Positions 7,501 to 16,335 are shown, numbered from the stretch's first letter. The stretch: 43,629 nt of DNA from an uncultured bacterium (GCA_905235605.1 CAJOMF010000009.1:1-43629); one strand, 5' to 3'. Made by a program: numbers and translations. The notes: a model not told the origin generated them from the letters alone.

Positions 7501-8040
7501 TCAGATTCTGATTTCTCTGATCATTTGAAGAAAGTTTTCAACCTGCGTCGATTCGCTGACTCCGGTCTTGCACCAAATTGCAAAATGTTCGCAGTTATTT
7601 GTCGCGATGTTGTAACTCCTTTCTCCAAGGCGGCTTTCGGCACGCTTAACCGTCTCTTCCTGTGTATAAAGGTGATAATAGTTGCTGTTTCTGAGCAGTG
7701 CTGCAAACAGTTTTTGCACATTTATGCCGTCAGGAGTGATTATATCGAAGATGGAAATCCCGTGTTTTTTAACAAATTTGTCGAAATCAATGACGAAAAG
7801 ATATTCCGAATCCTCTTTGAAGGCATCTACTGTTGTTCTGTGGACAACAATATTCTTTCCCCAGTCGCCCGAAGGATCAGCGTAGTGGATCATTCCGCCG
7901 TTTCCGGTGTAAATTCCGTAATGGTCGTAAAGCCCGTCCATTCTGTGGACTCCGACGACATCACCGAACTGAATTTCGTCATCTTTCACAACTCTTTTTA
8001 TGTCCTCCATCTCTTCTTGACGCAAAACCGAATCTGTCAT
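7501..8040 (-). CDS. LRAT/H-REV107-type papain-fold protein, predicted phospholipid acyltransferase or phospholipase
   Basis: 179 aa with a well-preserved LRAT domain, a circularly permuted NlpC/P60 papain-like fold. The segment GDVVGVHR (about 26-32) leads to DHYGIYTG with His40 and IHYA with His52; the 12-residue spacing matches the two histidines of H-REV107 proteins. The nucleophile block NCEHFAIWC gives Cys150. The preceding RTTVDAF and ESRLGERSYNIATN correspond to the family's core strands and helices. Family members move or release fatty acyl chains of phospholipids or retinol esters through an acyl-cysteine intermediate; bacterial members are mostly uncharacterised. There is no transmembrane helix. 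It is the last gene of the six-gene dynamin operon, 73 bp after the coiled-coil gene and with its own GGAGG site, so it may be the membrane-damaging or membrane-remodelling effector of that module. A peptidase activity is the main alternative. Confidence 0.85.
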   Translation of the reverse strand: MTDSVLRQEEMEDIKRVVKDDEIQFGDVVGVHRMDGLYDHYGIYTGNGGMIHYADPSGDWGKNIVVHRTTVDAFKEDSEYLFVIDFDKFVKKHGISIFDIITPDGINVQKLFAALLRNSNYYHLYTQEETVKRAESRLGERSYNIATNNCEHFAIWCKTGVSESTQVENFLQMIREIRI

Positions 8041-8113
8041 TTTTCCTCCAAAATTTATGTGGTTTTCAGCTCACTCGCTGCACAAATCGATCTGTTCCCT
8101 CGCCCAGTCTTCG

Positions 8114-8812
8114 TCAGAAGAACAGTTTCGCACAAACAATAACTGCCAGCACTATCACAGCCGCACTCAGAATCCAGTTCTTTGTTTTGAGGGATTTAAC
8201 GTCTTCAAAAACTTTTTGCTGCTGCTGTTCGAACTCTTGTTTTTGCTTCTCGAATTCCTGTTTTTGGACTTTGATTTCCGCCAAAGTCTGCAACGGATTT
8301 TCAAATTCCTGCATCTTTGCTGTCATGTCGTCCAGAATTTTGCGCGATTGTTCCTCGAACTCCCGCTTTTGCTCCAAAAGCCTTGCTGCTTCGATTGAAA
8401 AGGTCTTGAAATATGGGTCTATCTGGCTTTTCATAAAAGGTGCAAGCACCTCCTTGCACTCATGCGGCAAATTTTTGATCTTTAACATTTCACTCTGGAC
8501 ATAAGAGCGTAAGGCGTCATTCAATTTCGGAATATCGTTCTTGCAAATGCCGTTGATTCTTTCGGAAAGTTTTGGAATTTCGTTCGTTTTTTGAACTAAA
8601 CTCGCCAAATCCCTTTTTAAATCGGCGGCATTCGTATCAATGCGAGAGTTGAGTGAATCGAGGCGGCCGTCAATGCTTCTGCTGACAACATCGATACGCT
8701 GTTTAAAATCCGATATGAAGTTGTCAATCTCTTCAGGCGTATAAAATACAATATCCGCCGTCTTGTCCCCCCATACGCTGGCATCTGTAACAACACGGTA
8801 ACGTTTAGTCAT
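8114..8812 (-). CDS. Tail-anchored coiled-coil protein of the dynamin operon
   Basis: 232 aa. A short N-terminal globular part (YRVVTDASVWGDKTADIVFYT, residues about 5-26) precedes long helices. Heptad-like stretches lie at about 30-85 and again at about 145-208, the latter with a Gln/Glu/Lys-rich register (KQEFEKQKQEFEQQQQ). The protein ends in one hydrophobic helix at residues about 212-231, followed by the C-terminus, so it is predicted to be tail-anchored with the coiled coil in the cytoplasm. AGGAGG precedes ATG 8812; it begins 9 bases after the stop of the small GTPase gene. It resembles membrane-tethering or sensor subunits in general architecture only, and I do not recognise a family. 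Its place between GTPase and LRAT genes suggests it recruits one or both to the inner membrane. Confidence 0.8.
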   Translation of the reverse strand: MTKRYRVVTDASVWGDKTADIVFYTPEEIDNFISDFKQRIDVVSRSIDGRLDSLNSRIDTNAADLKRDLASLVQKTNEIPKLSERINGICKNDIPKLNDALRSYVQSEMLKIKNLPHECKEVLAPFMKSQIDPYFKTFSIEAARLLEQKREFEEQSRKILDDMTAKMQEFENPLQTLAEIKVQKQEFEKQKQEFEQQQQKVFEDVKSLKTKNWILSAAVIVLAVIVCAKLFF

Positions 8813-8821
8813 ACATCCTCC

Positions 8822-9598
8822 TTACCTGCTGACAAGTTCAAAAAATTTATCACAAAAAGTGTCGGCAAAATCTGACGCCAGCTTGTCACTGTTCTGAAGG
8901 GCGTGCAACAAAAGGTTGAGCGGCAGATTTTCGATGTAATCCTGAATTTCTGCAAAACCGCTCTTTGAAAATGCCGCCTGCCGCAAAACGGTGTCGTCAC
9001 GAGATTCGCAAATCTCCTCGTTCAGAAGATAGCGGCTTATCTTTTTGCTGTCATTTTCATCTGTCAGATTAAGCCCGAAGCTCGCCCACAAAATGTTTAC
9101 AGGAGTAACGATTTTGCCGTTTATCGGAACGAACGGCTTGTCCAAAGCCTCGTTTTTCAGCTGATGTCCGATTATTTCGCAAATTTCACTGTTGTTGTCG
9201 TCATCCGGGCTCCAACATTCCGTGTTCGAGCAGTTGAACAGGAAAAGCGCTCTCTTATCCTTGATTCTGCGGATAATCGTGCGGTATGTATCGTCCAGCT
9301 GTTTTCGGCTTTTTACCACCAGCACGACCTCGGCTTCCTTTATTGCCTGTTCCGCTGTTTCGTCATCACTGTCACCGGCGTTAAAACCAGGGGTGTCGAT
9401 GATTTCAAAGCGTCCCTGGAGAGAATAACTGCTGTTTTTATGCGTTGTGGAAATGCCGCCGCCCCGCTGTCCAGTCTCGGCTTTGTTCTGCATCAGAATG
9501 CAGTTGATCAAAGTAGATTTTCCTATTTGAAATTCCCCGACGACGGCGACTTTGAGCACGCCGTCGATGTCGGGGTTTACAGAAGGGGCATGACTCAT
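8822..9598 (-). CDS. Small dynamin/GTPase-like protein, G domain only
   Basis: 258 aa. The P loop (G1) is GEFQIGKST at residues 21-29, the likely switch-I threonine lies in ISTT (49-52), and G3 is DTPGFNAG from Asp68. In place of a standard NKxD (G4) the strand reads FLFNCSNTE, so guanine recognition is altered or lies elsewhere, as in several dynamin-related proteins. The C-terminus is helical (residues about 215-258) with no membrane helix and no stalk, so it cannot form a full dynamin by itself. Its ATG overlaps the stop of the 859-aa gene as ATGA, which predicts translational coupling and a fixed stoichiometry with that larger GTPase. The G1 wording GEFQxGKST is shared with the 859-aa protein, suggesting duplication followed by loss of the C-terminal part. 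Confidence 0.82.
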   Translation of the reverse strand: MSHAPSVNPDIDGVLKVAVVGEFQIGKSTLINCILMQNKAETGQRGGGISTTHKNSSYSLQGRFEIIDTPGFNAGDSDDETAEQAIKEAEVVLVVKSRKQLDDTYRTIIRRIKDKRALFLFNCSNTECWSPDDDNNSEICEIIGHQLKNEALDKPFVPINGKIVTPVNILWASFGLNLTDENDSKKISRYLLNEEICESRDDTVLRQAAFSKSGFAEIQDYIENLPLNLLLHALQNSDKLASDFADTFCDKFFELVSR

Positions 9599-12174
9599 AA
9601 TTCGGATGTCGCCCTCTTTTCGAATTCCTGGATTTTCTTTCTCAGAGGCTCAATCTCTGTCGTACGTATTCTGTTGTTTTCAGCCGCGATGAGATCCTTT
9701 TCTTCCTGGGATTTCCTGACCTCGGTCTGAGCCGGTATGTAACGTTCCTTGTTGAAATCAGCGGCAATCTTGTCAAGGGAGTCTTTGATATTGTTCGCAA
9801 GATCCACCTGAATTTCAGAAAAGAATGTTTCGTAAGGTTTGGCGAACTCTTGTCTTCTTTCATAAGAATTAAAGAAATCAAGCATCGTTTTCAAAATATC
9901 CGGGTAGAGCTTGTCCCAAACTTTTTTCACCTCCTCTTCATATTTACGTTGCACTTCCTCCTCACTTCTGGTGTTATCATAAATCATTTTACCTAACAAT
10001 CCCAGCGTTGCTGCAATCCATCCTGCCGGTCCTAAAAGGAACGCAGCAATGATTCCTGAAAGAGCGCCTAATATAAAGCCGCCTATAAGTTCAAGCAAAA
10101 CAGAACCAAGACCATATCTCGAATCTTCGGCTATTTTTGAAAGATCAGTATTCGAAGCAAAGATCTTGTCAGATATATTAGCACTTACAAATTCCATGAT
10201 TTTTGCATCGTCAAGAGCTGTAAAATCGAGCTTTTGCAGGAGGATATTTGAGTCCATTTTACGATCCCGCCATAATGTCTGAATGTCGTTGCAGAAATTT
10301 TCCACCTGATGCTTCATGTTCTGAAAGGTTCCGTCATTGGAGCTTTTCCATTTCTCCAGAGTTTTTATTGTAGCTTCCTTATATATTTCTGCAAAGCATG
10401 GAGTTATAATTTCCTTAATTTGTTTAGCAAACTTATCCTTATCGAAGTTATAATCTTTTCTGACAACTTTTATTGCCAGTACATAAGCGACATCGGCTGC
10501 AAACTCTTGTGCAAGCTCGTCGCCTTCAAATAGAAGCCGGACCATTTCATTCGCAATCTGCTTGGCATAAACCTTTTTGTCAGCCACAAACGGAGACCTT
10601 TTCAACCTATTGTTTATTTCAGCAATAAAGTCATCAAGCTCCTTCTTGGCTTCGTCAAGTTTTGCAAGAGCCTCGTCTTCATGCTGCTTTGCCGCAGTTT
10701 CTATTGCTTCAAGGTCGCCTTCATACTGCAAGAGCGCACCGGCGGCGCGCTTCGAACCGTTGTCAATAAGTATGCTTTTAGCCTTCTTTTCTATGACGTC
10801 ATGTTCAAGACGACCGAGAATATCGTCAAGGTAACTTGCATTCCTGACTTCCGCTACGGAATCCTCGTCAAGCAAGGATATCTCTTCAAGATTCTCAAGT
10901 TCAGTGCTTCCTCCGAGCCTGTTTACCATTTTGACCCACATTTTCTTAGGATCAGGTTCGGTTCCTGCTTTAGGCTTGGCATCGACAATCATGCACTCCT
11001 TGTCCTTTTCGGAGAATTTTTCCGGGTGTTCAAGTATTAGCTTTCCTTGTGTTGCAAGAAATGCAAGACGTGCATTGTATGGGAAGAGCTCTACGGAATA
11101 TCCGGCATTCTGCAGCGTCTGCTTCGTTACCGGCATGACTTCATTTATCTTCTGCTCGTGCGGTCCCTTGAGGTTGCATGTCGCATTGATTTTATCCTTC
11201 ATTCCCATGTTGTTTATCGTCTTGATAATCTTAAGATCCTTTTCGCCTATCTGCTTTTCTCCGTTGATGAGATACCAGATGCCGTCGGAAGCATGTATTG
11301 TCTTCATTGCCACATTGGTGTCGTAAGCGTTTGCAAAAAGCCCCGGACAGTCGGTTATACGGCATCCGATTCTCTCAAGGTTCTCCGAATGCAGCCTGAC
11401 AAGAACGGAATCCAGGAATACGAAGGAGATTTCTTCAATGTTGAAGGATGCGTCAGCTCCGTTACCCCAACGGATTGCCCAATCTTTAGGAAACGCGACA
11501 AGATTTTGGAACTTGTCTATCGGAAGCACAGTTTTTTGAATCATTTTTTTGTATTCGGGAGTCCCGTAAAATCTGGTTACAAGCGTGGAGATGCGCAGCT
11601 GGTCGAGCTCGTCCTCAGAAAATTTCGCTCTGTCCTGTTCCCATTCATGCCAAGTGCTGGCGATAGCTTCCTTTGCAAACTGCAAATGTCTGTTGTCTTC
11701 AATGTTGAAGAGAGACGCGAAACTTTCAGGAATATTAAAATCATCGTCCTTCATCTGAGACAATGCGCGGAAGTTGCTGTTGTCAGCAAGCTTGACTCCA
11801 AGAATGCCGTGCATTCCCAAAGCCAGCGCGTATGGAGTCTTGAAAGTGACTTCAGCCCATTCTGAAAGCCCTTCCTTTGTTTCGTTGTCTGCAATATTCT
11901 GAGCTGAAATTGCAGCAGCAGAGGTCTTTATTCCGCCGCCGCCGAGTCCGCGCGGAGAGATATCACGCCCGTCGCAAAGAGCGTTGAACGTAGTCGATTT
12001 GCCGCCCTGAAATTCGCCGATAAGAGCTATATCAAACGAGTTTTCAAGACATTTTTTTGCGGATGCAGCAAGTTCCTGTGCATATTTCTCCGGAATTTTA
12101 AGAGTCGAAGTTTCATTGAGAAGCCCGATGAGCTCGTTGCGCTTCTGCTCATACCACTGTGATTTATTTTTCAT
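9595..12174 (-). CDS. Large dynamin-like GTPase with paired membrane helices
   Basis: 859 aa. The G domain begins after a short helical lead: P loop GEFQGGKST (residues 53-61), switch-I Thr in GGGGIKTSAA, and G3 DCPGLFAN near 275. Long helical stalk regions follow, including a Glu/Lys/Ala-rich coiled coil around 480-535. At about 690-735 lies a hydrophobic hairpin (LIGGFILGALSGIIAAFLLGPAGWIAA), the membrane paddle position in bacterial dynamin-like proteins. The C-terminus is again a charged helix. By family analogy it would assemble on the cytoplasmic membrane and couple GTP hydrolysis to membrane binding, fusion or sealing. ATG 12174 has AGGAAG upstream and lies 18 bases after the preceding gene; the stop overlaps the next start. 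The insertion between switch I and G3 (about 180 residues) is unusually long. It shows no close resemblance to a named bacterial dynamin that I can recall. Confidence 0.85.
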   Translation of the reverse strand: MKNKSQWYEQKRNELIGLLNETSTLKIPEKYAQELAASAKKCLENSFDIALIGEFQGGKSTTFNALCDGRDISPRGLGGGGIKTSAAAISAQNIADNETKEGLSEWAEVTFKTPYALALGMHGILGVKLADNSNFRALSQMKDDDFNIPESFASLFNIEDNRHLQFAKEAIASTWHEWEQDRAKFSEDELDQLRISTLVTRFYGTPEYKKMIQKTVLPIDKFQNLVAFPKDWAIRWGNGADASFNIEEISFVFLDSVLVRLHSENLERIGCRITDCPGLFANAYDTNVAMKTIHASDGIWYLINGEKQIGEKDLKIIKTINNMGMKDKINATCNLKGPHEQKINEVMPVTKQTLQNAGYSVELFPYNARLAFLATQGKLILEHPEKFSEKDKECMIVDAKPKAGTEPDPKKMWVKMVNRLGGSTELENLEEISLLDEDSVAEVRNASYLDDILGRLEHDVIEKKAKSILIDNGSKRAAGALLQYEGDLEAIETAAKQHEDEALAKLDEAKKELDDFIAEINNRLKRSPFVADKKVYAKQIANEMVRLLFEGDELAQEFAADVAYVLAIKVVRKDYNFDKDKFAKQIKEIITPCFAEIYKEATIKTLEKWKSSNDGTFQNMKHQVENFCNDIQTLWRDRKMDSNILLQKLDFTALDDAKIMEFVSANISDKIFASNTDLSKIAEDSRYGLGSVLLELIGGFILGALSGIIAAFLLGPAGWIAATLGLLGKMIYDNTRSEEEVQRKYEEEVKKVWDKLYPDILKTMLDFFNSYERRQEFAKPYETFFSEIQVDLANNIKDSLDKIAADFNKERYIPAQTEVRKSQEEKDLIAAENNRIRTTEIEPLRKKIQEFEKRATSEL

Positions 12175-12192
12175 TGAGATTCTTCCTATAAA

Positions 12193-14457
12193 TTAAATTT
12201 TGAGAGAACGGAGCGAACCGATCGCTTCGTTCGTAAGGCGAGTCTTTTCGTCTGGAGTCGGTCTGAGCTCGTTGTTCCACTCCCTTGCAATTACGCTGAT
12301 TGCCTTTTCAGTATCCTTAGAGCGGATGAAGGCGTCTTCAAAGGTTTCGATGACCGATGCAAAAATACGAGCGGGACAGAAACTCTGGGCGGAGCTTGCA
12401 GTCTGTTCAAGCATTGCCGCAATATCTTTTGCCATTATTTCGCTGATTCCAGACTGTTTAAGAAGCCTTATCTTCTTTTCTATCGCAGCACTGGAAAGCG
12501 AGCTTGACTTCTTCATTCCGTCGGCATAGTCGTCTGCTGCGCGAAGAAGCTTTTTCTTCAGTTCCTCAAACAGCTCTGGAGCTGCATTGACATCATTGGT
12601 AGTCGGCAGCTCGTTGGCAAGAAGAAGCCTGGTGGCAGCCTGAAGCATCGGCTCAAGATGGAAACGGAACTGCAAATCGAACTTGGCGATGCGCCTTAGA
12701 GTGTTTGAAAGCGAAGCAAGCGCCTCCTCTTCGCCATGTTCGCCTCTTGAATCCATTCTGTCGGCAAAATCCATAATCTGCTTTCTTACGCTACTCAATT
12801 CGTTGTCTTTTCTCTCGGGAACAAATGAATTGAGGACATCTTTCATGGAATTCATTATATCGCACAGCATTTTGGCAATTCTCTTTTCAAGGTGAAGATC
12901 CATTTTCTCCCACTCTTCGCGGAATTTCGTCCTGCATCCGTTGATTACGTCTGCCGGTTGTGAGTGTTTGAGGCGTATTTCTTTTGTAATGGCATCTTTA
13001 AGATCATTTTCAGAGCCATACCCACAGCCATTGTTAATCCATTTTTTTACTTCTTCGCGAATCCTATCGACTTCATTTTCCCATTCCATATCGGGTTTTA
13101 ACGTTTTCGCCTTCATTGTTTCGCGGATCCCTTCCAGAACTTCCGCCAGCTTGTCATGAATGTCGTGGTAAAAGTCGTAGCCTTGCTTGGAGCCGCCGCA
13201 TATCTCACTGCAACATTTTCTTATGCGGTCGATATCGCTTTTTATGGATTCACGCGCCGCCGAAGCATTCCTGTTGAGTCCGTCTATAATTGCGTTGTCG
13301 ATTATCGGAAGGTTTTCTGCAAGAAAATTCAAAATTTCCGGCATAGTGTCGCTTTTTATCGAATCGCGGTTTTTTGCGTCGCACGAAACAATTTTAAACG
13401 GACGCTTCAAATTGTCCCTGATCGACTTGATGCACGCTTCGGCACGTTGATTGTCAGCGTGTCCGACATTGGCAAGAATTACTGTATATTTCGTCTGGTC
13501 CTTGAGGAGCGGAACAGCCGCGCTCATTGCGTCGAGAGCGTTGGAATCAGTGCGAGTCCACTCTACGTTAGTATCTGTCGGACGCTTCATCATCAAAGTG
13601 ATATCACAAATGTTTTCCATGCCCTTAGTCTGTATCTTGGCAATATCGATTCCGGCCTCTCCGAGTCCCGGAAGGTCTACCACTTCAAGTTGCGTGACAT
13701 CGGTCGAAGGGAACGGAGCTCTGATCAAAAGGTTTCTTACGGCAAGGTAAGGCCCTGCTTTCAGCCCGTTCTCAGGATAAGCGACATAAGGACGCAAGTC
13801 GTTCAATTCTATACGTTCGCCGACTTTTCCATTGAGGAAACGCTTGTAGCTGTCAAGTCCCGACTGTGCGTCTTTAAGACGTTTTAGAAGGTCGTCGTTT
13901 TCCTGGGTGCGAGATTCATCAGGAGAAATGGAAAGCTCCTCTCTTCTGAACTCATCCAGCGAATATGGCTTTGCTATATGAAGTTTGTCGCAAATCGGAT
14001 GAATCACATCGCTCAGGAAGCTCTCCTCCGAATGAAAATCGGCGATTGCAACTCCTTCACGGCTGTTTTCAATGCGGCTGCGAATTGCCGTAGTAAAAAA
14101 CTTGTCTGAAGTCGGAATCTGGTCTTCGCCGAGCCCCGTTACAGATTGCAGAAATGTACTTTTTCCGACTCTTGCCTGCCCGCCGATGCCGATACAGAGC
14201 GATTTGCGCTCAAAACGCGTAAGCTCACGCTCATAGTCAGCGATAACACCGCTTATCTTGCGAAGAGCCTGATCAAGCACCGAGGAATATTCCGAAGAAA
14301 GATCCGGATTGTGCTCTTCCGCCCTGCGGAATTTGTCAAGCGTTCCTTTGATCTGGAGACGGATTTCGTTCCATTTTTTAAGTTCTCCACTGATTTTTTC
14401 CGCTCTGCACGAACGGTCTGCAATTATTTCTGAAAGCCTTGTCTTTATGTCGCTCAT
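12193..14457 (-). CDS. Dynamin-like GTPase without membrane helix
   Basis: 754 aa. An N-terminal helical region (1-88) precedes the P loop GQARVGKS at residues 93-100, and G3 is DLPGLGEAG near 261. A following strand reads VILANVGHAD, where a G4 motif would lie but without NKxD. The remainder is almost entirely helical, with charged amphipathic segments and no hydrophobic membrane span, so it is probably cytoplasmic or peripheral. Between switch I and G3 there is a helical insertion of about 110 residues. Its size recalls CrfC/YjdA-type proteins, but I see no specific match. AGGAGGA precedes ATG 14457. Spacers of 21 and 18 bases join it to its neighbours, so it is an internal gene of the operon and a likely hetero-oligomer partner of the two membrane-inserting dynamins. 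Confidence 0.82.
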   Translation of the reverse strand: MSDIKTRLSEIIADRSCRAEKISGELKKWNEIRLQIKGTLDKFRRAEEHNPDLSSEYSSVLDQALRKISGVIADYERELTRFERKSLCIGIGGQARVGKSTFLQSVTGLGEDQIPTSDKFFTTAIRSRIENSREGVAIADFHSEESFLSDVIHPICDKLHIAKPYSLDEFRREELSISPDESRTQENDDLLKRLKDAQSGLDSYKRFLNGKVGERIELNDLRPYVAYPENGLKAGPYLAVRNLLIRAPFPSTDVTQLEVVDLPGLGEAGIDIAKIQTKGMENICDITLMMKRPTDTNVEWTRTDSNALDAMSAAVPLLKDQTKYTVILANVGHADNQRAEACIKSIRDNLKRPFKIVSCDAKNRDSIKSDTMPEILNFLAENLPIIDNAIIDGLNRNASAARESIKSDIDRIRKCCSEICGGSKQGYDFYHDIHDKLAEVLEGIRETMKAKTLKPDMEWENEVDRIREEVKKWINNGCGYGSENDLKDAITKEIRLKHSQPADVINGCRTKFREEWEKMDLHLEKRIAKMLCDIMNSMKDVLNSFVPERKDNELSSVRKQIMDFADRMDSRGEHGEEEALASLSNTLRRIAKFDLQFRFHLEPMLQAATRLLLANELPTTNDVNAAPELFEELKKKLLRAADDYADGMKKSSSLSSAAIEKKIRLLKQSGISEIMAKDIAAMLEQTASSAQSFCPARIFASVIETFEDAFIRSKDTEKAISVIAREWNNELRPTPDEKTRLTNEAIGSLRSLKI

Positions 14458-14478
14458 ATTTTCCTCCTTTGTCTATAA

Positions 14479-16200
14479 TTAGTTCAATGCCGCAAGAGCT
14501 CTCTCAAGATCTTCTTTCGCCGACTTGAGAACCATGAGATTTGATGAAGTTTCACTGCTTGCATTTGCTGCAGCAGTGCGGACTGCTTCAATATGCTGGA
14601 CGTTGTTATCTTCGACGGCGCGCTTGATTTTATCGCATGCATTCTGGAAATTTTCATGAAGCTGAGTCTGAATATTCTGCTTGATTGTTACTTTGGCTTC
14701 ATCAAGGTTGGTTTTGAGCTGTTTGAGAACAATCGTTTTTGCTGCAAGTGCCCCAAGAGTCGGAGCTGGGAATATATGTATAAGGATGGTTGCGATTGTT
14801 GCAATAATAACTCCACCTGGAAGAAGTATGTCTAAGCCGACAATGTCAAGGAGTGTCCATACAAACGACGGAATCTTCATAATAAACGATCCTTTTATTC
14901 CAAGCTCATCCTTGAAGAAAATGCTCATGTTTTCAGAAACGCCCTCTATCTCGAGAGCATAACGGTCCATCATCAGCTGAATCTTGCGATGCATTTCCAC
15001 TCCGACTTCCGCCATCTTTTCAGTCAACTTGATTTTAAGGTCTACATCCGCATTTGAAACAATCGACTGCAGTTCGGAGGCATTTTCAGCTTTTTCAAGC
15101 GATGAGTAAAAATCCTTGAAAACTGAGTCTACAACATTATTAGAACGAGTGACGACATCATTTTCGATATTAAGCATTTCGGAAGACATTCTGTCGAAAA
15201 CACGTCGGCTTTCAGACTTAAACTTTTTCTCCTCTTCATTGAGCCTGTTGGTGAAGTCTGCTTTTTCAGTTTCGCTTGTTTCCGCCATTTTGATTTCCGT
15301 AGCAATTTTAAGCAGATAGTCGCTGAGCATTTTGCGGACGATATGAGTGACACGCTCCTCACGGCCAGGCAGAGCGTTCTTTTCAAGATACGAACGGATA
15401 GCCATACGAATTTCGGAAACATCACAGAGAATATCCTCGACCGACTTGTCGTAGCAGTAGATTTCGACCGGAATATCGCTTCTGCCGATAGATGCAAGCT
15501 CCGCCTTGATATTGGCTACAATACCTGCGCGCTGTTCTGCATCCATATCGTTGTTCGGCTTGTATGAGACAAGAATCATAACCTTTGAAATTCCCTGACC
15601 GATCAGACTGTTTCTAAGAAGCTCCTTTTCCACCGCGTCAAGAGAACGACATTCGACGACAAGCAAAGCCACGTCAGATTTAGGAATAATGCGGTATGTC
15701 GTATTTAAAAGGAGCTCCCTGTTGGGGTCGTCAAGCCCTGGAGTGTCGATGATTGTAAAACCTTCAAGGGCATCATTAGGCTCTGTGATTTTTACACGCG
15801 AAACCCGCTTTGCAAGCTCGTTTCTGGTGTCCATCGTCTTGCTGGCAGTAACGCTATCGACATCTTCCGGAGTCGGATTGACTTTTCTTGGTTCCGCCTC
15901 TTCTTCGGTATGAGTCTCATCTTTCCAGCGATAGACCTGAAGCGAAGGTTCGTTGCCGTATTCAATGTCGGTAGCCAAAGCTGTGGTGCATACTCCGCGA
16001 CCTTCGGCAAGCAGCTTGTTGCCGCCAAGAAACACATTGTTGACCAAAGTTGATTTTCCGACCTGGAATTTTCCTACAACTGCAACTCTGTAATTTGGGT
16101 TGTCAAGCTCGGAAACTGATTTCAGAACCTCAGCCGGAACTTCATAACCATGTGATTTTACTGTAGTCAACGCGTTTTTAATTGCTTCTTGTTTACTCAT
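14479..16200 (-). CDS. Dynamin-like GTPase with membrane paddle, first gene of the operon
   Basis: 573 aa. P loop GKFQVGKST at residues 43-51, switch-I Thr in GVCTTALATDIEYG, G3 DTPGLDDPN from Asp152, and a strand LVSYKPNND where G4 is expected (no NKxD). A helical stalk runs from about 265 to 430. A hydrophobic pair follows at about 443-485 (FVWTLLDIVGLDILLPGG, VIIATIATILIHIF), and the end is a helical return arm. This is the layout of bacterial dynamin-like proteins: G domain, stalk, membrane paddle, stalk. The start has AGGAG upstream. It is the promoter-proximal gene and would be made first and probably most. The predicted site is the inner face of the cytoplasmic membrane. Divergence from the other two large GTPases argues for a heteromeric assembly rather than recent duplication. 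Confidence 0.85.
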   Translation of the reverse strand: MSKQEAIKNALTTVKSHGYEVPAEVLKSVSELDNPNYRVAVVGKFQVGKSTLVNNVFLGGNKLLAEGRGVCTTALATDIEYGNEPSLQVYRWKDETHTEEEAEPRKVNPTPEDVDSVTASKTMDTRNELAKRVSRVKITEPNDALEGFTIIDTPGLDDPNRELLLNTTYRIIPKSDVALLVVECRSLDAVEKELLRNSLIGQGISKVMILVSYKPNNDMDAEQRAGIVANIKAELASIGRSDIPVEIYCYDKSVEDILCDVSEIRMAIRSYLEKNALPGREERVTHIVRKMLSDYLLKIATEIKMAETSETEKADFTNRLNEEEKKFKSESRRVFDRMSSEMLNIENDVVTRSNNVVDSVFKDFYSSLEKAENASELQSIVSNADVDLKIKLTEKMAEVGVEMHRKIQLMMDRYALEIEGVSENMSIFFKDELGIKGSFIMKIPSFVWTLLDIVGLDILLPGGVIIATIATILIHIFPAPTLGALAAKTIVLKQLKTNLDEAKVTIKQNIQTQLHENFQNACDKIKRAVEDNNVQHIEAVRTAAANASSETSSNLMVLKSAKEDLERALAALN

Positions 16201-16247
16201 CTTTTTCTCCTAAATAATTAATTAAGATCTCAAAACACTAATCAAAC

Positions 16248-16280
16248 AGCTAACAGAATTGTTAGCTAACAGTGTTGTTA
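16248..16280. promoter_or_regulatory. Two overlapping dyads (TAACA-N4-TGTTA), candidate operators O1 and O2
   Basis: The first is a perfect 8+4+8 dyad at 16248-16267 (AGCTAACA, GAAT, TGTTAGCT). The second, TAACA-GTGT-TGTTA, is at 16267-16280, centred 16 bp further on. Both lie in the untranslated leader of the dynamin operon, between its promoter and its first gene, and next to the divergent XRE gene. Confidence 0.6.
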
Positions 16281-16305
16281 ATTTTTAGTCTCCAAAAAGT
16301 AATTT

Positions 16306-16327
16306 TTTATAACCACAGGGTTATAAA
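16306..16327. promoter_or_regulatory. Perfect 22-bp dyad over the -10 region, candidate operator O3
   Basis: TTTATAACC-ACAG-GGTTATAAA, the same arm-4-arm layout as O1 but with different arms. It covers the predicted -10 of the dynamin operon and lies about 50 bp upstream of the XRE start, so it could serve autoregulation. Confidence 0.55.
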
Positions 16328-16335
16328 TTTGTAAA
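16306..16335 (-). promoter_or_regulatory. Promoter of the dynamin operon
   Basis: Minus strand TTTACA (16330-16335), 17-nt spacer, TTATAA (16307-16312), or an 18-nt spacer to TATAAA (16306-16311). The -10 lies inside the dyad at 16306-16327, so a bound repressor would block it. Confidence 0.5.

Noticed and set aside
7453-8142. 229-codon plus-strand frame over the LRAT gene
   Set aside because: Antisense to a gene with intact catalytic motifs; it begins inside the repeat and has no recognisable domain.
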